From assembly GCA_038025085.1 (NCBI GenBank), contig CM076143.1, forward strand, positions 34,990,501-35,054,500: a stretch of DNA of 64,000 bases, written 5' to 3'. This document shows positions 11,564 through 22,249 of the stretch, one piece after another. Each line of letters opens with the position of its first letter. The stretch's first letter is position 1. Source of the stretch: Tetragonia tetragonoides. Taxonomy: Eukaryota; Streptophyta; Magnoliopsida; Caryophyllales; Aizoaceae. Below the pieces are notes generated by a model. It saw nothing but the letters and a program-made list of their open reading frames with translations, was not told where the DNA came from and made no database searches. The translations under genes and the position numbers were made by a program.

Positions 11564-11869
11564 GTGGTGAAGTGCCTTGGTGGGAATCCATTCGATTCCT
11601 CTTTGCCAAGAAACATGGATCCCCCCACCTCATATACCTTCCTACAAAATCGTCCATTAGACAAGGAGGATAACAAGAATGCATCATATTATCACGCATC
11701 CCGCGGATTATTGTACATTTTTGATCATGAGTTCGCTTTGACCAAAACCCTTAAGCCTAACCAATTGCATGAACTAGAACCAATTTTTAGGTCGAAACTC
11801 AGTCCCATGTCCATGCTAGATCTTTTTGACTGCATTGTTTGTGTCATTATGTTATTTACCATAATGTGA
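11564..11869 (+). CDS. Short leader frame of X, unknown
   Basis: A 101-codon frame in the leader between the X LTR and gag. Its central part (MDPPTSYTFLQNRPL...) is hydrophilic and the end is hydrophobic. The duplicate at about 34230-34540 carries a TAG in the middle, so the frame is not maintained. I do not recognise it. It may be an upstream remnant of gag or only leader sequence. Confidence 0.2.
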   Translation: MVKCLGGNPFDSSLPRNMDPPTSYTFLQNRPLDKEDNKNASYYHASRGLLYIFDHEFALTKTLKPNQLHELEPIFRSKLSPMSMLDLFDCIVCVIMLFTIM

Positions 11870-12546
11870 ACGCAATCTTTGCGTCGTTGTTTTGGGTCAT
11901 AGAATATTAGGATAGATCCCATTAGGATCTTTTTTTATTGTGTTTGGTCGTTATTTTAAAACTTCCATAAACTAGGGGTCCATATTAGGAAGGAGATCTT
12001 TTTATTTTCCGAAATCTATTTTCTTCCTTAGTCAAGAGTATTCCCCTTCCCCAAGTCGATAATATTTCCATCCTTAGTCAATCGTATATATTCCCTTCCC
12101 TAGTTAGGAGTATTCTTTGTCATTAAGTCGAGAATATTTCCATCCCTAGTCAAGAGTATATATTCTCTTCAATAGTCAAGAGTATTCCTTTTCTTTTTCG
12201 AAACCCCCTTTCCTATTTTCAACACTTTTCTTTTTCTCTCCTCCCGTGTTCCTTTTTCAAAAAATAAAAACTCGTTCCTTTTTTTTTTATCCAATTTTAT
12301 CCAAAAATTCAAGATAAATCAATAAAGGGACTAGAATATTGGAAAAAACTCTTTTTTTTTTTTCCTTTTTTTTTTCTCTCCTTCTCTTTAATTCATTTTT
12401 CTATCTCTCCTTGATCAAGGATAGGAAAGTCGAGCCCAAAGTGGGAACGTCCAAATCAAAAAGGAAGATTAGTTAGGAAACTATTTCCGTCACCACCTCC
12501 AAGCTCGAGATTAAGTTCAAATTCATATTCAACTCCATTTTCTACC

Positions 12547-13692
12547 ATGCCAGGTGACGACATGAAAGTCATTTTGGAGAAACTCACTGAGATGAACACA
12601 CTTCTCAAAGATCAAGATGGGAAAATCAAGAAGCTAAGAGATGAAGTTAAGGCTAAACCTCATACTAATGAAGATGATGATGGGAATCATACTCCTCCAA
12701 GCAATCTTGATAGAAGGCTTGAAAAGCTTGAGCAACTAATGCCTAAGAACTCCACATATAGCACTACTATATAGAAGAAGAAGAGGAGCTCAATGCCGAT
12801 TTCGATGCAAAACTTCTAAAAAAGGTCACCTTGACCGATCTCCCGAAGTTCAAGGGAGTGGAAGACCCATACAGTCATATTAGGAACTTTACTACATGTA
12901 TGGAAATCAAAGGGATTGATTCGAGTCTCTATGCAAAGATCTTTCCTATGACTCTCGAAGGTCCAACTACAAAATGGTTCAACACCTTAGGCCCACTCAA
13001 GGCCAAATGGGTATCCATCAAACACGAGTTTTTGTTGCAATACTCCTACAACAATGAACTCCCCATGACTCTAAAGGAACTAGATATAACCATACAGAAT
13101 GAAAACAAAGATTTCATCACATTCTTGACTGGTTGGAGAGAGAAAGCGGCCTAACTCATCAATCGCCCTTCTAAAGAGGATCAAGTGGGAATCATTGTTC
13201 GCAATCTCAAGCCCAAGTAAAAAGACCATATGAGGTTCCAACCCATTGAAACATTTAATAGACTCTATAAGATTAGGATTCAAATTGAAAATGAACTTCA
13301 ATCCTCCAATGACAAGAGTTTTTACTCCAAAGACAAAAAGAGTAATGGCTCCAATTCCAAGGGTCATGAAGTTAGTGCTATAAATGATGGCAAGCCCATT
13401 CAATGGATTTTTTCCCCATTAGGGATACCATTAGGCAAGGCATTCGAAAGGCTTCATAAATTTGGGTTCTTGCATGCCACAGGCCCAACTCCAGATCCAT
13501 TATCCGAGAAGAAATCCAAATCCTGGGATCCAGAGGTTTTTTGCAAATTCCATCGAGGTAAAGGCCATAACACTGACAGTTGTTGGGTTTTCAAAACATA
13601 AGGTCCAAGATCTCATCGATAATGGGACCATTGCAACCCCAGATATCAAGAAGCCCAACAACACGACTAATCCATTGGGCACACATGAGTAA
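12547..13692 (+). pseudogene. X gag polyprotein, decayed
   Basis: The capsid/nucleocapsid gene of element X. It begins MPGDDMKVILEKL with a charged coiled coil (residues ~5-75). After a frame change near 12770 it continues EEEELNADFDAKLLKK into a retrotransposon gag domain (LPKFKGVEDPYSHIRNF, WFNTLGPLKAKW), then a CCHC knuckle (CKFHRGKGHNTDSC) followed by KVQDLIDNGTI, as in Tat gag proteins. It is inactive: in-frame TAA codons follow EKAA (13152-13154) and LKPK (about 13218), and the frame changes again after the knuckle near 13600. No pol frame follows. Copy 2 has lost all but the first ~75 codons (35053-35280). Confidence 0.88.
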
Positions 13693-15437
13693 GTCGAAAT
13701 TCTTCCACCTTAGAGGTCCATCTTTTGAAGTCCAAGCTAAGAGCGTCAAGAGAAGCATCAAGATGTCAAGCACCTTCAAGACTAGTCTTCTCTTAGGATT
13801 TGTTTTGTTTTTGAGTTCAATAAGATAAGCATGAGTCGGAGAGTTGCTCCATTTACTCTGTTTTCCAATTCGAGTCCAAGTCCACTTAGTAGTAATTGAG
13901 TCTTAGCCTTGTAATCCTTTTTTGTTCAATGAAATCAATTTCTTTTGCCATTTGTGCTATCTTCTATCCATGGAACACTAAAATTCAATGATGAATCAAA
14001 GTTGCAAATATCTCAATAATGCTAAGGGTAAAGATGATCAATTTAATTCAAAGACCAAAAGAACAAAAGAACATGTGTTTACAAGTCGAGTTAAGGAGAA
14101 GACGCATTCATTTGGCACCCTTTATTAATCCTTTCAATCCACATTCAAATATCCACTTGCAACCAATTTGGGCCTCAAACACATAACCATTCATTTCTCA
14201 CCCACATTAATCCTTAACCTGGGGGCTTTGAGTGTGCGAACAATGAAGTCACCATCCATGAGAGTAGGTGGAAATCAAAGAGGAAAGTGTTCAAAGCTCA
14301 ATGGTTCAAGAGAGAAAAAAAAAAGAAGAAAAAGAGAGAGTTCAAAGGTTCAAAATTCGAGAAAGTAAAATAAAAAAAGGATTCAAGTCCAATCCACCTC
14401 TCGAAACATTTAGGGTCCAATAAGCACACTGGGGGCTTTTTAATGGGTTTTGAGACTTAATATCCCTTTCTTTGGTAACCCAAACCGAGCCTTACATTAC
14501 AACCTCAAAAGTCCTCTTAGAGACCCGACACTCAAGACATGTGTAGCCCGCTAGGTTGAAAACCCGCATGGGCGGCCTAGGCAAAAGGTAGGGCATAAAA
14601 GTCCAAAAATTAGGGCAAGCCCGTTGGATCAATCATCCAAGATAATGATCCAGGCAAAATTTAGGGCATAATCAAAATTAAAATCAAAATCCACGAACTA
14701 CGCTTGGCCTGATTCCCAAGGATTCGTAGGCAGCTTCTCATGAGGCTCGGTCATACTTAATATTCACTCATCAAACCCTCATGCATAAAAATTTCTAAAA
14801 TCAACTTGGTCTTCTAAGAATAATCTCAAGTGTTCCTTGGTCTTCCATCAGAGCTTAGGACTTGGGCGTCGATCTTCGAACCCATATATCTCTATCTCCA
14901 ATTTTTCTCCTCAAACGTAATGCCTGCATTTTAAGCCTTCCAATTCTAGTCCACAATTCAAATTCTTTTATCTTTGTCGATCCATCCCTTCCTTTCAATC
15001 ACCATTTACGTCTAAGCGCTCTCTATATCGTGCAACATCTTTCGATACTCGATTATTCATAGTCCACGCTCAAGGTTTGACATTAGTCCAATAAGTGTTT
15101 TTCTCCAAACTCTTACATGGTAGAATAACCTGAAGAATACTACTTATTCAAGGTGGTGGCCCATCAATGTTTCTCTATACCACGCACCCATCTAAAGTGG
15201 TGGCTTCATTAGTGCTTCTCTGTCGATCAAGGAGATTGTTTTCACTCTGGAACCCTAGATCTTTTCAAAGTGATTTCGAAATCTTCTTTCTATCTCTATG
15301 TGCTTTTTGTGCTTGGGGCTTTGGTATCCCCATGTCAAGTTTCAATCAATGTTCAATGTGTCTCCTATTAGAATATGTGTTTGCATTGCAATAGGTGCGT
15401 GTGTTCTCGTGTTTTTTGTGTTCAAATATCAATCAGG
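13693..15437. other. X internal region without pol
   Basis: 1.7 kb where pol should be; I find no pol motif on either strand. At 14697-14760 it has a block (TACGCTTGGCCTGATTCC, then GGATTCGTAGGCAGC) that also follows integrase in element Y at about 26509-26565. The rest is AT-rich with CTTC/TCAAG phrases. It looks like 3' untranslated sequence joined directly to gag, as expected after ancestral loss of pol. Confidence 0.6.
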
Positions 15438-15935
15438 TGAGGAATCATCGGCTTCAATCCTGCGAGTTCTTTCACCTTCAATGTTCAATGTTCAAGACGA
15501 GGGTTCATCGGCTTCAATCCGACGAGTTCCGTCAACTTCAATATTTAATGTTCAATATTCAATGTTCAATGCTCAATGTTTAACTATAGACGAGGGTTCA
15601 TCGGCTTCAATCCGGAGAGTTCCGTCAACTTCAATATTCAATATTAAGTGTTCAATGTTCAATCCAGAAGAGGGTTCATCGGCTTCAATCGGGCGAGTTC
15701 CGTCAACTTCAACATTCAATGTTCAATTGAGAAGAGGGTTCATCGGCTTCAATCTGATGAAATCTGTCAACTTCAATATTAAATGTTCAATGTTCAATCT
15801 AGAAGAAGGTTCATCGGCTTCAATCCAGCGAGTTCCATCAACTTCAACATTCAACGTTCAAAATTCAATGTTCCATCCAGAAGAGGGTTCATCGGCTTCA
15901 ATCCTGCGAGTTCTTTCAATTTCAATGTTCAAGAG
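15438..15935 (+). repeat. Seven-unit minisatellite in the X 3' region
   Basis: Seven units start with gagggttcatcggcttcaat and continue with a gagttccgtcaacttc block. They differ in length (about 53-92 bp) because each ends in a variable run of ttcaatgt/attcaat phrases. A long open frame runs through the array (encoding GSSASIRRVPSTS repeats) because the units lack stops, not because a protein is evident. It has the same unit order in copy 2 at 35789-36287, so it predates the duplication. Confidence 0.88.
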
Positions 15936-16030
15936 TATATTGGCACTTTCATCGATGGCCTCAATGTTTGTTTGCTTTGCATGTTTCCAAAAATTGCATA
16001 CTTTGGCCTTCGCTGTACTCGAGCTCGGCC

Positions 16031-16040
16031 AAAGTGGGGG
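16031..16040 (+). promoter_or_regulatory. Polypurine tract of X
   Basis: AAAGTGGGGG immediately before TTTC and the 3' LTR start, preceded by CTCGAGCTCGGCC. Nearly identical context precedes the Y LTR, tying X and Y to the same lineage. Confidence 0.8.
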
Positions 16041-16044
16041 TTTC

Positions 16045-17753
16045 TGTAGACACCAAAATGTGTCACCCCTTTTTATATGCCCAATGACGATAGCCAACAT
16101 TTAAAAATATAAATTCTATGTCAACGCTTGAGTAACTTGCATCAAACACCTTCCATTTCATATCCCTTTCTATAAGCTTTCCAACTCCCCTTACGTTGTC
16201 CCAAACGGACACTGAAGTCAAAAGATGTGATTCGACAAAGTTATGGGACAAAAACGATGCTCTAATTACCGCACTCCATGGTTCAATTAGTATTTTCCTC
16301 CATTGGAGTAATAATTCCCAAGTGGGCTTAATGTACGTGGATTTCTCATAAAAATACCTTCAAAATGACATATTATGGGTCCAAATCCAATAAGAAACGA
16401 ATGAGATATGATCCAATTACCGCAAGATTTACTGAAATGGACACCTCTCTAATGTTTGGGCCATACGTCCAGAAATACTAATGATAATTGGGCTTATAAA
16501 ATGTCCAACGAAAGCCTATTGAATAACAATCCAATGCAAAACAAATTAGGTCAATCAGAGGTCAAGCGAACAAGTTATGCGCCGTCAAAATTTGTCTCGC
16601 TACTTGCCGGAACGGCTAAACCGCTTGTCAGAGCGGTCAGACCGCTTGCCCAAGCGGTGGCCGCTTGAACCCCAAACGGCCCCACCCGAAAGGCTCCTAA
16701 TGGAATATTTTGTCCGGCCTTTTTGACAGTTCCTTCCCAGGCCTAAACCTACCTCTATATATACTCTTTTTCTCCATTTTTTCAAGGGGAACACAATGGT
16801 GAACTCAAACTAAACCCTAGAGATCTCTAATTAACCCTATTCTCTCAATATTCCTCTATCTCCTTCCTCCGTCATCAAATAAACAGCCTTTAACACCATC
16901 AAAATACAAACTCTACCATCCAACCTCTAATTCAACCTTCAATATTTCCACCACTCAAAACTCAACCTTCAATTCTTCTCAACTACAAGTTCAAGAGCAT
17001 TGACATTCAATTCTAATTCATTCAAGGTTACACCCGAGGGCTCTATTTAATCTTCAAATCTATTTTTTATTAATTCAATCATGTTTTATTTTATATTTGT
17101 TTATGTTTAAGTCAATTGCATTGTTTTAATTGCCTTGAAGTTACTAACTCGTTTACTAATGAAATTTAGCAACTTGGCCCGTATAGCAATCAAGGTAGGG
17201 TTGGAGGAATTTATTATTGTTGTTGCTTTAATTTATTTTAGCGTGCAAAAAATAATCTTTTTCTATTGTTCTTATGCAAATTGGATTAAATGCATGCAAA
17301 AGTGATAACATATAATTTAATGGATGTTCAAACCCACTTAGTTAAATCTAGGACTTTGGACGACTGAATTTGTATGGAACCCTGCAATATTATCAATTAA
17401 TCAAGATCAATTAATAAAGGTCGTTTATTGAAACGGGCGTAATTGGGTGCCTAACACCTTCCCAATTCGTACCCACACCCCCGAACTCAATCTTTGGCTA
17501 TTGGGTCATTCGAGACAATATTCCCAATCGGAATTGGGGTGCACTTAAGTTGGGTTGGAGTCTCATTAGACTTTTGACTTGGATTATTTTCAATAAATTG
17601 GTTTCCTTGTGTTTCCTTAAAATTTGGTGGCGACTTACTGGTACACTTAATTAAATCCCCATTAATTCTAAATATTACAAAATCCTCTCGACTTTCGACC
17701 AAGACCCCGCGAGAGGCGCTCGGTGGGGTTGATTCCCCACGAGGGTTCATACA
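16045..17753 (+). mobile_element. 3' LTR of X copy 1 (complete, ~1.7 kb)
   Basis: Starts TGTAGACACC and ends GAGGGTTCATACA. It contains a cluster of CCGCTT/AAGCGG half-sites at 16608-16668, a TATA box (ctatatatac) near 16755-16764, and an AT-rich downstream part. LINE L resumes at 17754. Confidence 0.86.
16608..16765 (+). promoter_or_regulatory. X LTR promoter: CCGCTT/AAGCGG cluster and TATA box
   Basis: About seven alternating inverted half-sites (AGCGGTC, ACCGCTTG, AAGCGGT, GCCGCTTG) in 60 bp, then TATA (CTATATATAC) ~90 bp downstream. The layout parallels the Y LTR (palindrome, ~90 bp, TATA), although the core motif differs. Confidence 0.55.
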
Positions 17754-18328
17754 CACAATAATTTGAATACATAATCTAGCATATTCAAGCTTAGATTTCG
17801 CAGCAATTATTCCATCTGTACACAGTGGCTTACCCAGTGCACTATCAATTTTGTTCAACCTAGGCACAATCCACAAATTATACTACAAATAAGGCAGCTT
17901 AACCCAAATTGGTACCCTCGTAACATCAATGGCATTAATATTCATATCCACACTCCATGGTTTCAAAATCAATGGCCTATTATTATAATACCAATGACCA
18001 TGTTCAAATATTTTTAGCATGAACTCTTCAGAGCTAAATCTAAACAGAAAAAACCCTCATTCAATCAAATGAATATCAACATCACCACATTCTTTCCATT
18101 GTGACTTCACATAGCCTTTAGTAGCATTCTCAGTAGGTTTCAATTGAAGCACATACCCAACAAGCGAAAAATCCAATACTCATAACCTTCATTCCACTTA
18201 GAATCACCAAAGATAATTACAAACTTATCAATTTTAACTGAGGGAACAGATAGAAGCTTCATACCTGAGTCAAAATGGAGATTCCTTCTCAGCGAATCAG
18301 CAAAAGTCATCGAACCCATTTCCTCCAT
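17754..18328 (-). pseudogene. LINE L ORF1, N-terminal DUF4283 part
   Basis: Start of LINE L ORF1, beginning MEEMGSMTFADSLRRN. It contains the DUF4283 fold: WIFRLLGM, then GHWYYNNRPLILKPW, VPIWVKLPYL and ALGKPLCTDGIIAAKSKLEYARLC, matching ORF1 of the LINE at 56991 residue by residue. It is interrupted by an in-frame stop near 18053 and at 17881, plus a frame change near 18145. The protein continues on the far side of element X at 10115. ORF1 proteins bind LINE RNA and chaperone reverse transcription. Confidence 0.85.
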
Positions 18329-18981
18329 TATCAAAAAATTAAGAACAATTGAAAGCTCAAGAGCTAACAAGAGTAGAATTAAAGAAATCTAGAGATTAAA
18401 CCAGAAGAAATCAACAGGAATTGAGGGAGCAATCACTAACAATGGAGGCGGTTAGTGTTTGCTTGAGGAAGAAGCACAATTTCTCTCCCTACATTTGTTT
18501 TTTCATTAAAGCTCCATGAGATTGTTCTTCCAATGCATAAATGTCATTATCGTCGTTATTACCATTCATTGTCATAAGCATGAAATGAAGTAGTTAGTCG
18601 TGGTTTCGTAGTACCACTAAGTCAATCAATGCGAATTATGTGAATTAAATTATAATTGAGAATAAGACTCATAATGGATCCCTAGGAGTAGTCAAGCAAT
18701 CGGGATTATATCTAATTGATGTAGTCTAGGGATGCGTGATTTTCAAGTTACTTATGGACACCTCGTAGTGTGTTCGGGATGATCATTCCCCATCAGTTAA
18801 ATTCTCTACGTTTCGATTATTATGTTAAGAATGGTGTGAGTCTACACTAGAGTAAGTCCATGACATGTCAATATCAATCGATGAACAGTATGGGTAATCA
18901 CTGTTCTATTCGCTCTCTTATTACTCTAACTAAGATGGATTGTCTGGTTGTGTTCTATTGATCACTAAGCAAGAATTGCAT
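18329..18981. other. LINE L 5' end and unassigned AT-rich DNA
   Basis: The first ~150 bp resemble a LINE 5' untranslated region (gagggagcaatcactaac...). Beyond that I see no gene or element edge. Copy 2 has ~45 bp more near 38890-38930, one of the indels between the duplicates. Confidence 0.4.
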
Positions 18982-18986
18982 GTAAT

Positions 18987-19482
18987 TGAATATAGAGTAT
19001 GCGTGTGCTTGAATGTATGACTACTTGTGCATGCAATTGAATTTCTATGATTCTTCTAAAACTCAGGTAAGGTTTGGGAAAGTGTTTTTACTAGGTATGG
19101 ACGACGTTTATTCAGTTTATCTGATTTTTGTTTTCTTTTGTTTCTTTTTTTTTCTTTTGTACCTTGTTTCCGTCATGGATACCAAAGTACAACAACAAAT
19201 TGTGGGATTTTGGTTTGTGCCCTTGAACGCAAAGTTGTAATAATATTTTTAATGGACTTAAGTTCATTATTTAGGCAACTTTGATATTAATGTTTTAATT
19301 CAGTTTAGTTTGTTTATTTTGCTCCTTTTGATACCTAGCCTTTCTTTCTGCTTAGCATTTTTTCCTTAGCGATAAATGTTGCAGTAACTACCCTCGGGTT
19401 TGGGACGGTTCAGTGGTGTCGAGTCATGTATAATGACGTCGATAGCTCCTAGAAAAATCGTTGTAAATTCGGGGGTATTACA
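18987..19482 (-). mobile_element. Solo LTR (Ty3/gypsy type), copy 1
   Basis: Read on the minus strand it starts TGTAATACCCCCGAATTTAC, the form common in plant chromoviral LTRs, and ends in TCA. It is 496 bp long and flanked on both sides by GTAAT (18982-18986 and 19483-19487). No internal region is present, so this is a solo LTR left by LTR-LTR recombination. The duplicate is at 39380-39876. Confidence 0.8.
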
Positions 19483-19487
19483 GTAAT

Positions 19488-20182
19488 TCCTCAAAGTAAA
19501 AACATTACTAAGCATATACAGATCTTGAATTCTATCGTTTTTTTAATGTTGTAATTCACTATCAATACATTTGTAGGTAAAGATATATTAAGTACAATTA
19601 GTTGTTTTTTTTCTTTTTTTGTGAACTTGAAAACCATTACTTTCATTTATCACTATTTATGTGTTTAAATGTGTGATACTCAATTAACATAATACAAATA
19701 TAGTAAATAAAAAAGAATACAAATATGACTATTTGACGTGTCTTTTTCCGTTACCTTCTACCAAACTTTTCCTAAAAGTAGGAATAAAAAAAACTTCTAC
19801 CGATTATAATAGGGTCAAATATAGGACATATCTAACTAGTATGACATTTTTCAGGATCACTGAGGCATGCCACTTAAACAAATAGCATAGGACGCGTCAC
19901 CTCATCAACCAATTAAAAATCAGATAAAAAATAAAAAGATAAAGTTGTGAAAATTTTGAGTTGTGAAAGACCTCCAGAGTTCTATAATAGTTATACTAGA
20001 TCTTTGTCAAATATTTAAAATCAGATATAACTTTTTCTACATATCGCAAAAAATAATAAAGTTTATACCAGCACATTCACATCGAAAACTACATTAGAGC
20101 GAGATGCATTTAGAGGCAAGCCACCTTACCGAGATTTTTAAGAGCGTGTAACCTAAGCGATAATATTAAACAGTAAAGTTAG

Positions 20183-20234
<52 letters not shown>

Positions 20235-20763
20235 TAGAAAATGGTTAGCTTTGCGTTGCATTCACCAGAAATGTACCACAATAACACTCCTAGATCATGT
20301 CAGTTTTACATACCCACATATTGCCAAAAACAAAACAGACAATTAGAGTTTTTTTATGTCATTAAAGCATTGTGGACAACTTGATATGAAAACATAAGTA
20401 CACCAACTCCTCAAAAAAGAAAAAAAAAATTAAATAAAGGGAACATTGTATCCTCAGTAGGCAATATGGTATAATGATGAGGAGTATTAACAATAGACTC
20501 CTACTAATACTAGAGTTCTTATATGAAATGATTATTATTACACTGTAGCCTCTATAAACGAAAATTGGTTTTCCTCAGTCCCCCACCCCACAATTTCCAT
20601 TTCAATACGCATTCTCTTACTTTTAAGTCTTTTTTTCTCCTATTTTATTCGTTTTGTTTTCCTATGCATTAATGTTTTTTTTCTCCGTACTCTTTATTTA
20701 TAATTTTTTTAGTTCGTGTTGAATCTTTATTGAAAAAATACTAATTTGGCTATTTACATTGTA
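19488..20763. other. AT-rich flanking DNA of the MULE, no gene seen
   Basis: 1.3 kb without coding potential or element edges. The only structure is the TA microsatellite at 20187-20230. It is duplicated at 39882-41127. Confidence 0.5.
20187..20230. repeat. (TA)n microsatellite
   Basis: About 22 TA units. In the duplicate the same site (near 40585-40600) holds a short poly-T run instead, so the array expanded here or collapsed there after the duplication. Confidence 0.9.
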
Positions 20764-20877
20764 GGATTTCCGTACGGGCGGTCAACAAATAAAATAAATT
20801 CAAATATACGGTCAGCCCAAATGTATTACCCAGACTACCGCTCTTTTTGACGAGGCGTTACGGAGCAAAAGAGACCA

Positions 20878-20972
20878 TCTTAGATGGCGTCTCATTAACA
20901 TAAGATTCCCTCTTAGATGGCGTCTCATTAACATAAGACGCCCTCTTAGATGGCGTCTCATTAACATAGACG
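20878..20972. repeat. 33-bp subterminal repeats of the MULE
   Basis: Three tandem units of ~33 bp, each with TCTTAGATGGCGTCTCATTA. The core GATGGCGTC is repeated in inverted form near the right end (52415-52470, GACGCCATCTGATATGGCGTC). Subterminal repeats of this kind are candidate MULE transposase or regulatory sites. Copy 2 has the same array at about 41240-41336. Confidence 0.75.
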
Positions 20973-20999
20973 TCATCACAGATGGCATCTTCAGCCCAG

Positions 21000-21360
21000 T
21001 AGTCTTCACCATCGACCTCACACCCTCTGGCACTCACTCTCACTCTCCCTCTCTCGCACTCGCACTCACCCTCACCCTCACAATTACCCTCTCCCTCACC
21101 TCACCCTCACCCTTACCTGACGTCAACATCACCGCCCACCAAGTCACCGCCCACCAAGTCACCGCTGACGATCGCCCTCACCCTCACCCCACCCTCACTC
21201 TCACGCCCAATAGTCTTCACCATCGACCTCACACCCTCTGGGACTCACTCACACTCTCCCTCTCTCGCACTGGCACTCACTCTCACCCTCAACCTCACAC
21301 TCATCCTCACCCTCCCACTCACCCTCACCTCACCTCACCCTCACCCTCACCTGATGTCAA
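21000..21360. repeat. CTCACC-rich low-complexity stretch with a ~210-bp internal duplication
   Basis: Simple CTCACC/CTCTCACT repeats. The segment starting gtcttcaccatcgacctc occurs at ~21000 and again at ~21210. Copy 2 differs in repeat number (41360-41700). Frames through it encode only Thr/Leu/Ser/Pro repeats and are not credible genes. Confidence 0.85.
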
Positions 21361-21441
21361 CATCACACCCACCACGTCACCACCGACAAGCGCTTGCTCG
21401 GGGTGCGGCCTAGGCCGAAGGAAGAGATATAGGGGTCGGTA

Positions 21442-22249
21442 TTGAAGCTGACATATCTTCGCGATCATTTTTCAATTCTTCCAGCAGAAGCAGATGACGT
21501 TAGAGTACAACAGCATACTAGGGCGTATATTCTTCGGCTCATGGGAGCATGCATCTTCGCGGATAAGAGCGACTATGAGGTTCCGTTGCTGTACTTGCCA
21601 CTGCTTGAGACACCCGACCAGAGAGCAGGGTTTACTTGGGGAGGTGCTTCTCTTACCTACTTGTACCGTCAACTATGTCGGGCATTGCGTAGAGGTGCTT
21701 CGGAGATTGGGGGATTCCTTTTATTACTACAGTTGTGGTCAAGGGAGCACATCCACATCGGACGACCAACTGTCCTTCCTCCTCGACAGCAACTACCTGA
21801 TGGCCCACATCATGATGATCCAGCTGATGACCCACATCCACTCGGCCCTCATCATGAGCGTGGACATGATCCACTAGGGCGGAGGTACTTATTAACTCTC
21901 TTTTACATATTTTCAGTTACCCTTTTTTATTGTGGAAATTGATGTTTGTTCTTGTTTTAAAGGTGGCTTCTAGTTCCACTTACACGTGTTGAGTCGGCGA
22001 GTGGACTTGGTTACTACAGAGATGCTTTAGACTCTCAATCTCTCGACCAGGTAATTTATTACCTTTAAATAATATCCATTCAATAATAGTTTTATATGAA
22101 TATTACTCTTTAAGTTTTTAATTTTGTGTAGATGACATGGGAGCCATACACTCAGGATATTTTAGATGCACATCCGGAGGTTTGTCGAGAGCATCAGGAC
22201 ATTTGGCGCGCTAAAGCTCCACTCATTTGCTTTGATATCGTTGAGCTAC
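21442..22249 (+). pseudogene. MULE PMD gene, copy 1 (5' exons, cut by Y)
   Basis: A plant mobile domain gene of the type also found fused in 'serine/threonine phosphatase 7 long form' proteins. Exon a ends at 21884: ARAYILRLMGACIF-like start, DKSDYEVPLLYLPLL, then SLTYLYRQLCRALRR and GGFLLLLQLW. Exon b is 21963-22050 (WLLVPLTRVES...SLDQ). Exon c starts at 22132 (MTWEPYTQDILDAHPEV...) and stops at the Y insertion. All introns have GT-AG edges. A TAG upstream of LKLTYLRDHF suggests a lost 5' exon or a nonsense change. The remaining exons are not joined to this copy. Confidence 0.85.

Larger units (their letters stand above)
10116..17753 (+). mobile_element. X copy 1: non-autonomous Tat-like LTR retrotransposon with gag only
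   Basis: Two LTRs of ~1.7 kb start TGTAGACACCAAAATG. Between them are a gag gene, a long non-coding stretch, a seven-unit minisatellite and the polypurine tract AAAGTGGGGG. No protease, reverse transcriptase, RNase H or integrase is detectable. This matches the TR-GAG type of non-autonomous element known in plants. It splits LINE L between its DUF4283 part and its zinc knuckle. I found no clean target duplication (flanks AGCGG and CACAA). The 3' LTR junction closely resembles that of Y, so a Y-like element could have supplied its pol proteins. Confidence 0.85.
20764..22249 (+). mobile_element. Left part of the PMD-carrying MULE, copy 1
   Basis: Begins with a long terminal inverted repeat (gGATTTCCGTACGGGCGG...) that pairs over ~110 bp with the right end at 52480-52581. 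It is followed by subterminal repeats, a CTCACC-rich stretch and the first exons of a PMD gene. It stops where element Y is inserted (22250). The right part exists only beyond copy 2. Confidence 0.82.

Noticed and set aside
15438..15935. CRISPR-like spaced repeats
   Set aside because: Eukaryotic minisatellite with variable units and no constant-length spacers or cas genes.
15298..16104. A 268-codon frame encoding GSSASIRRVPSTS repeats
   Set aside because: It runs through a minisatellite; parallel frames are also open, unit lengths are not multiples of three, and no start signal or homologue is apparent.
19013..19240. Plus-strand frame in the solo LTR
   Set aside because: Inside an LTR read backwards; poly-T gives an artificial Phe-rich segment.
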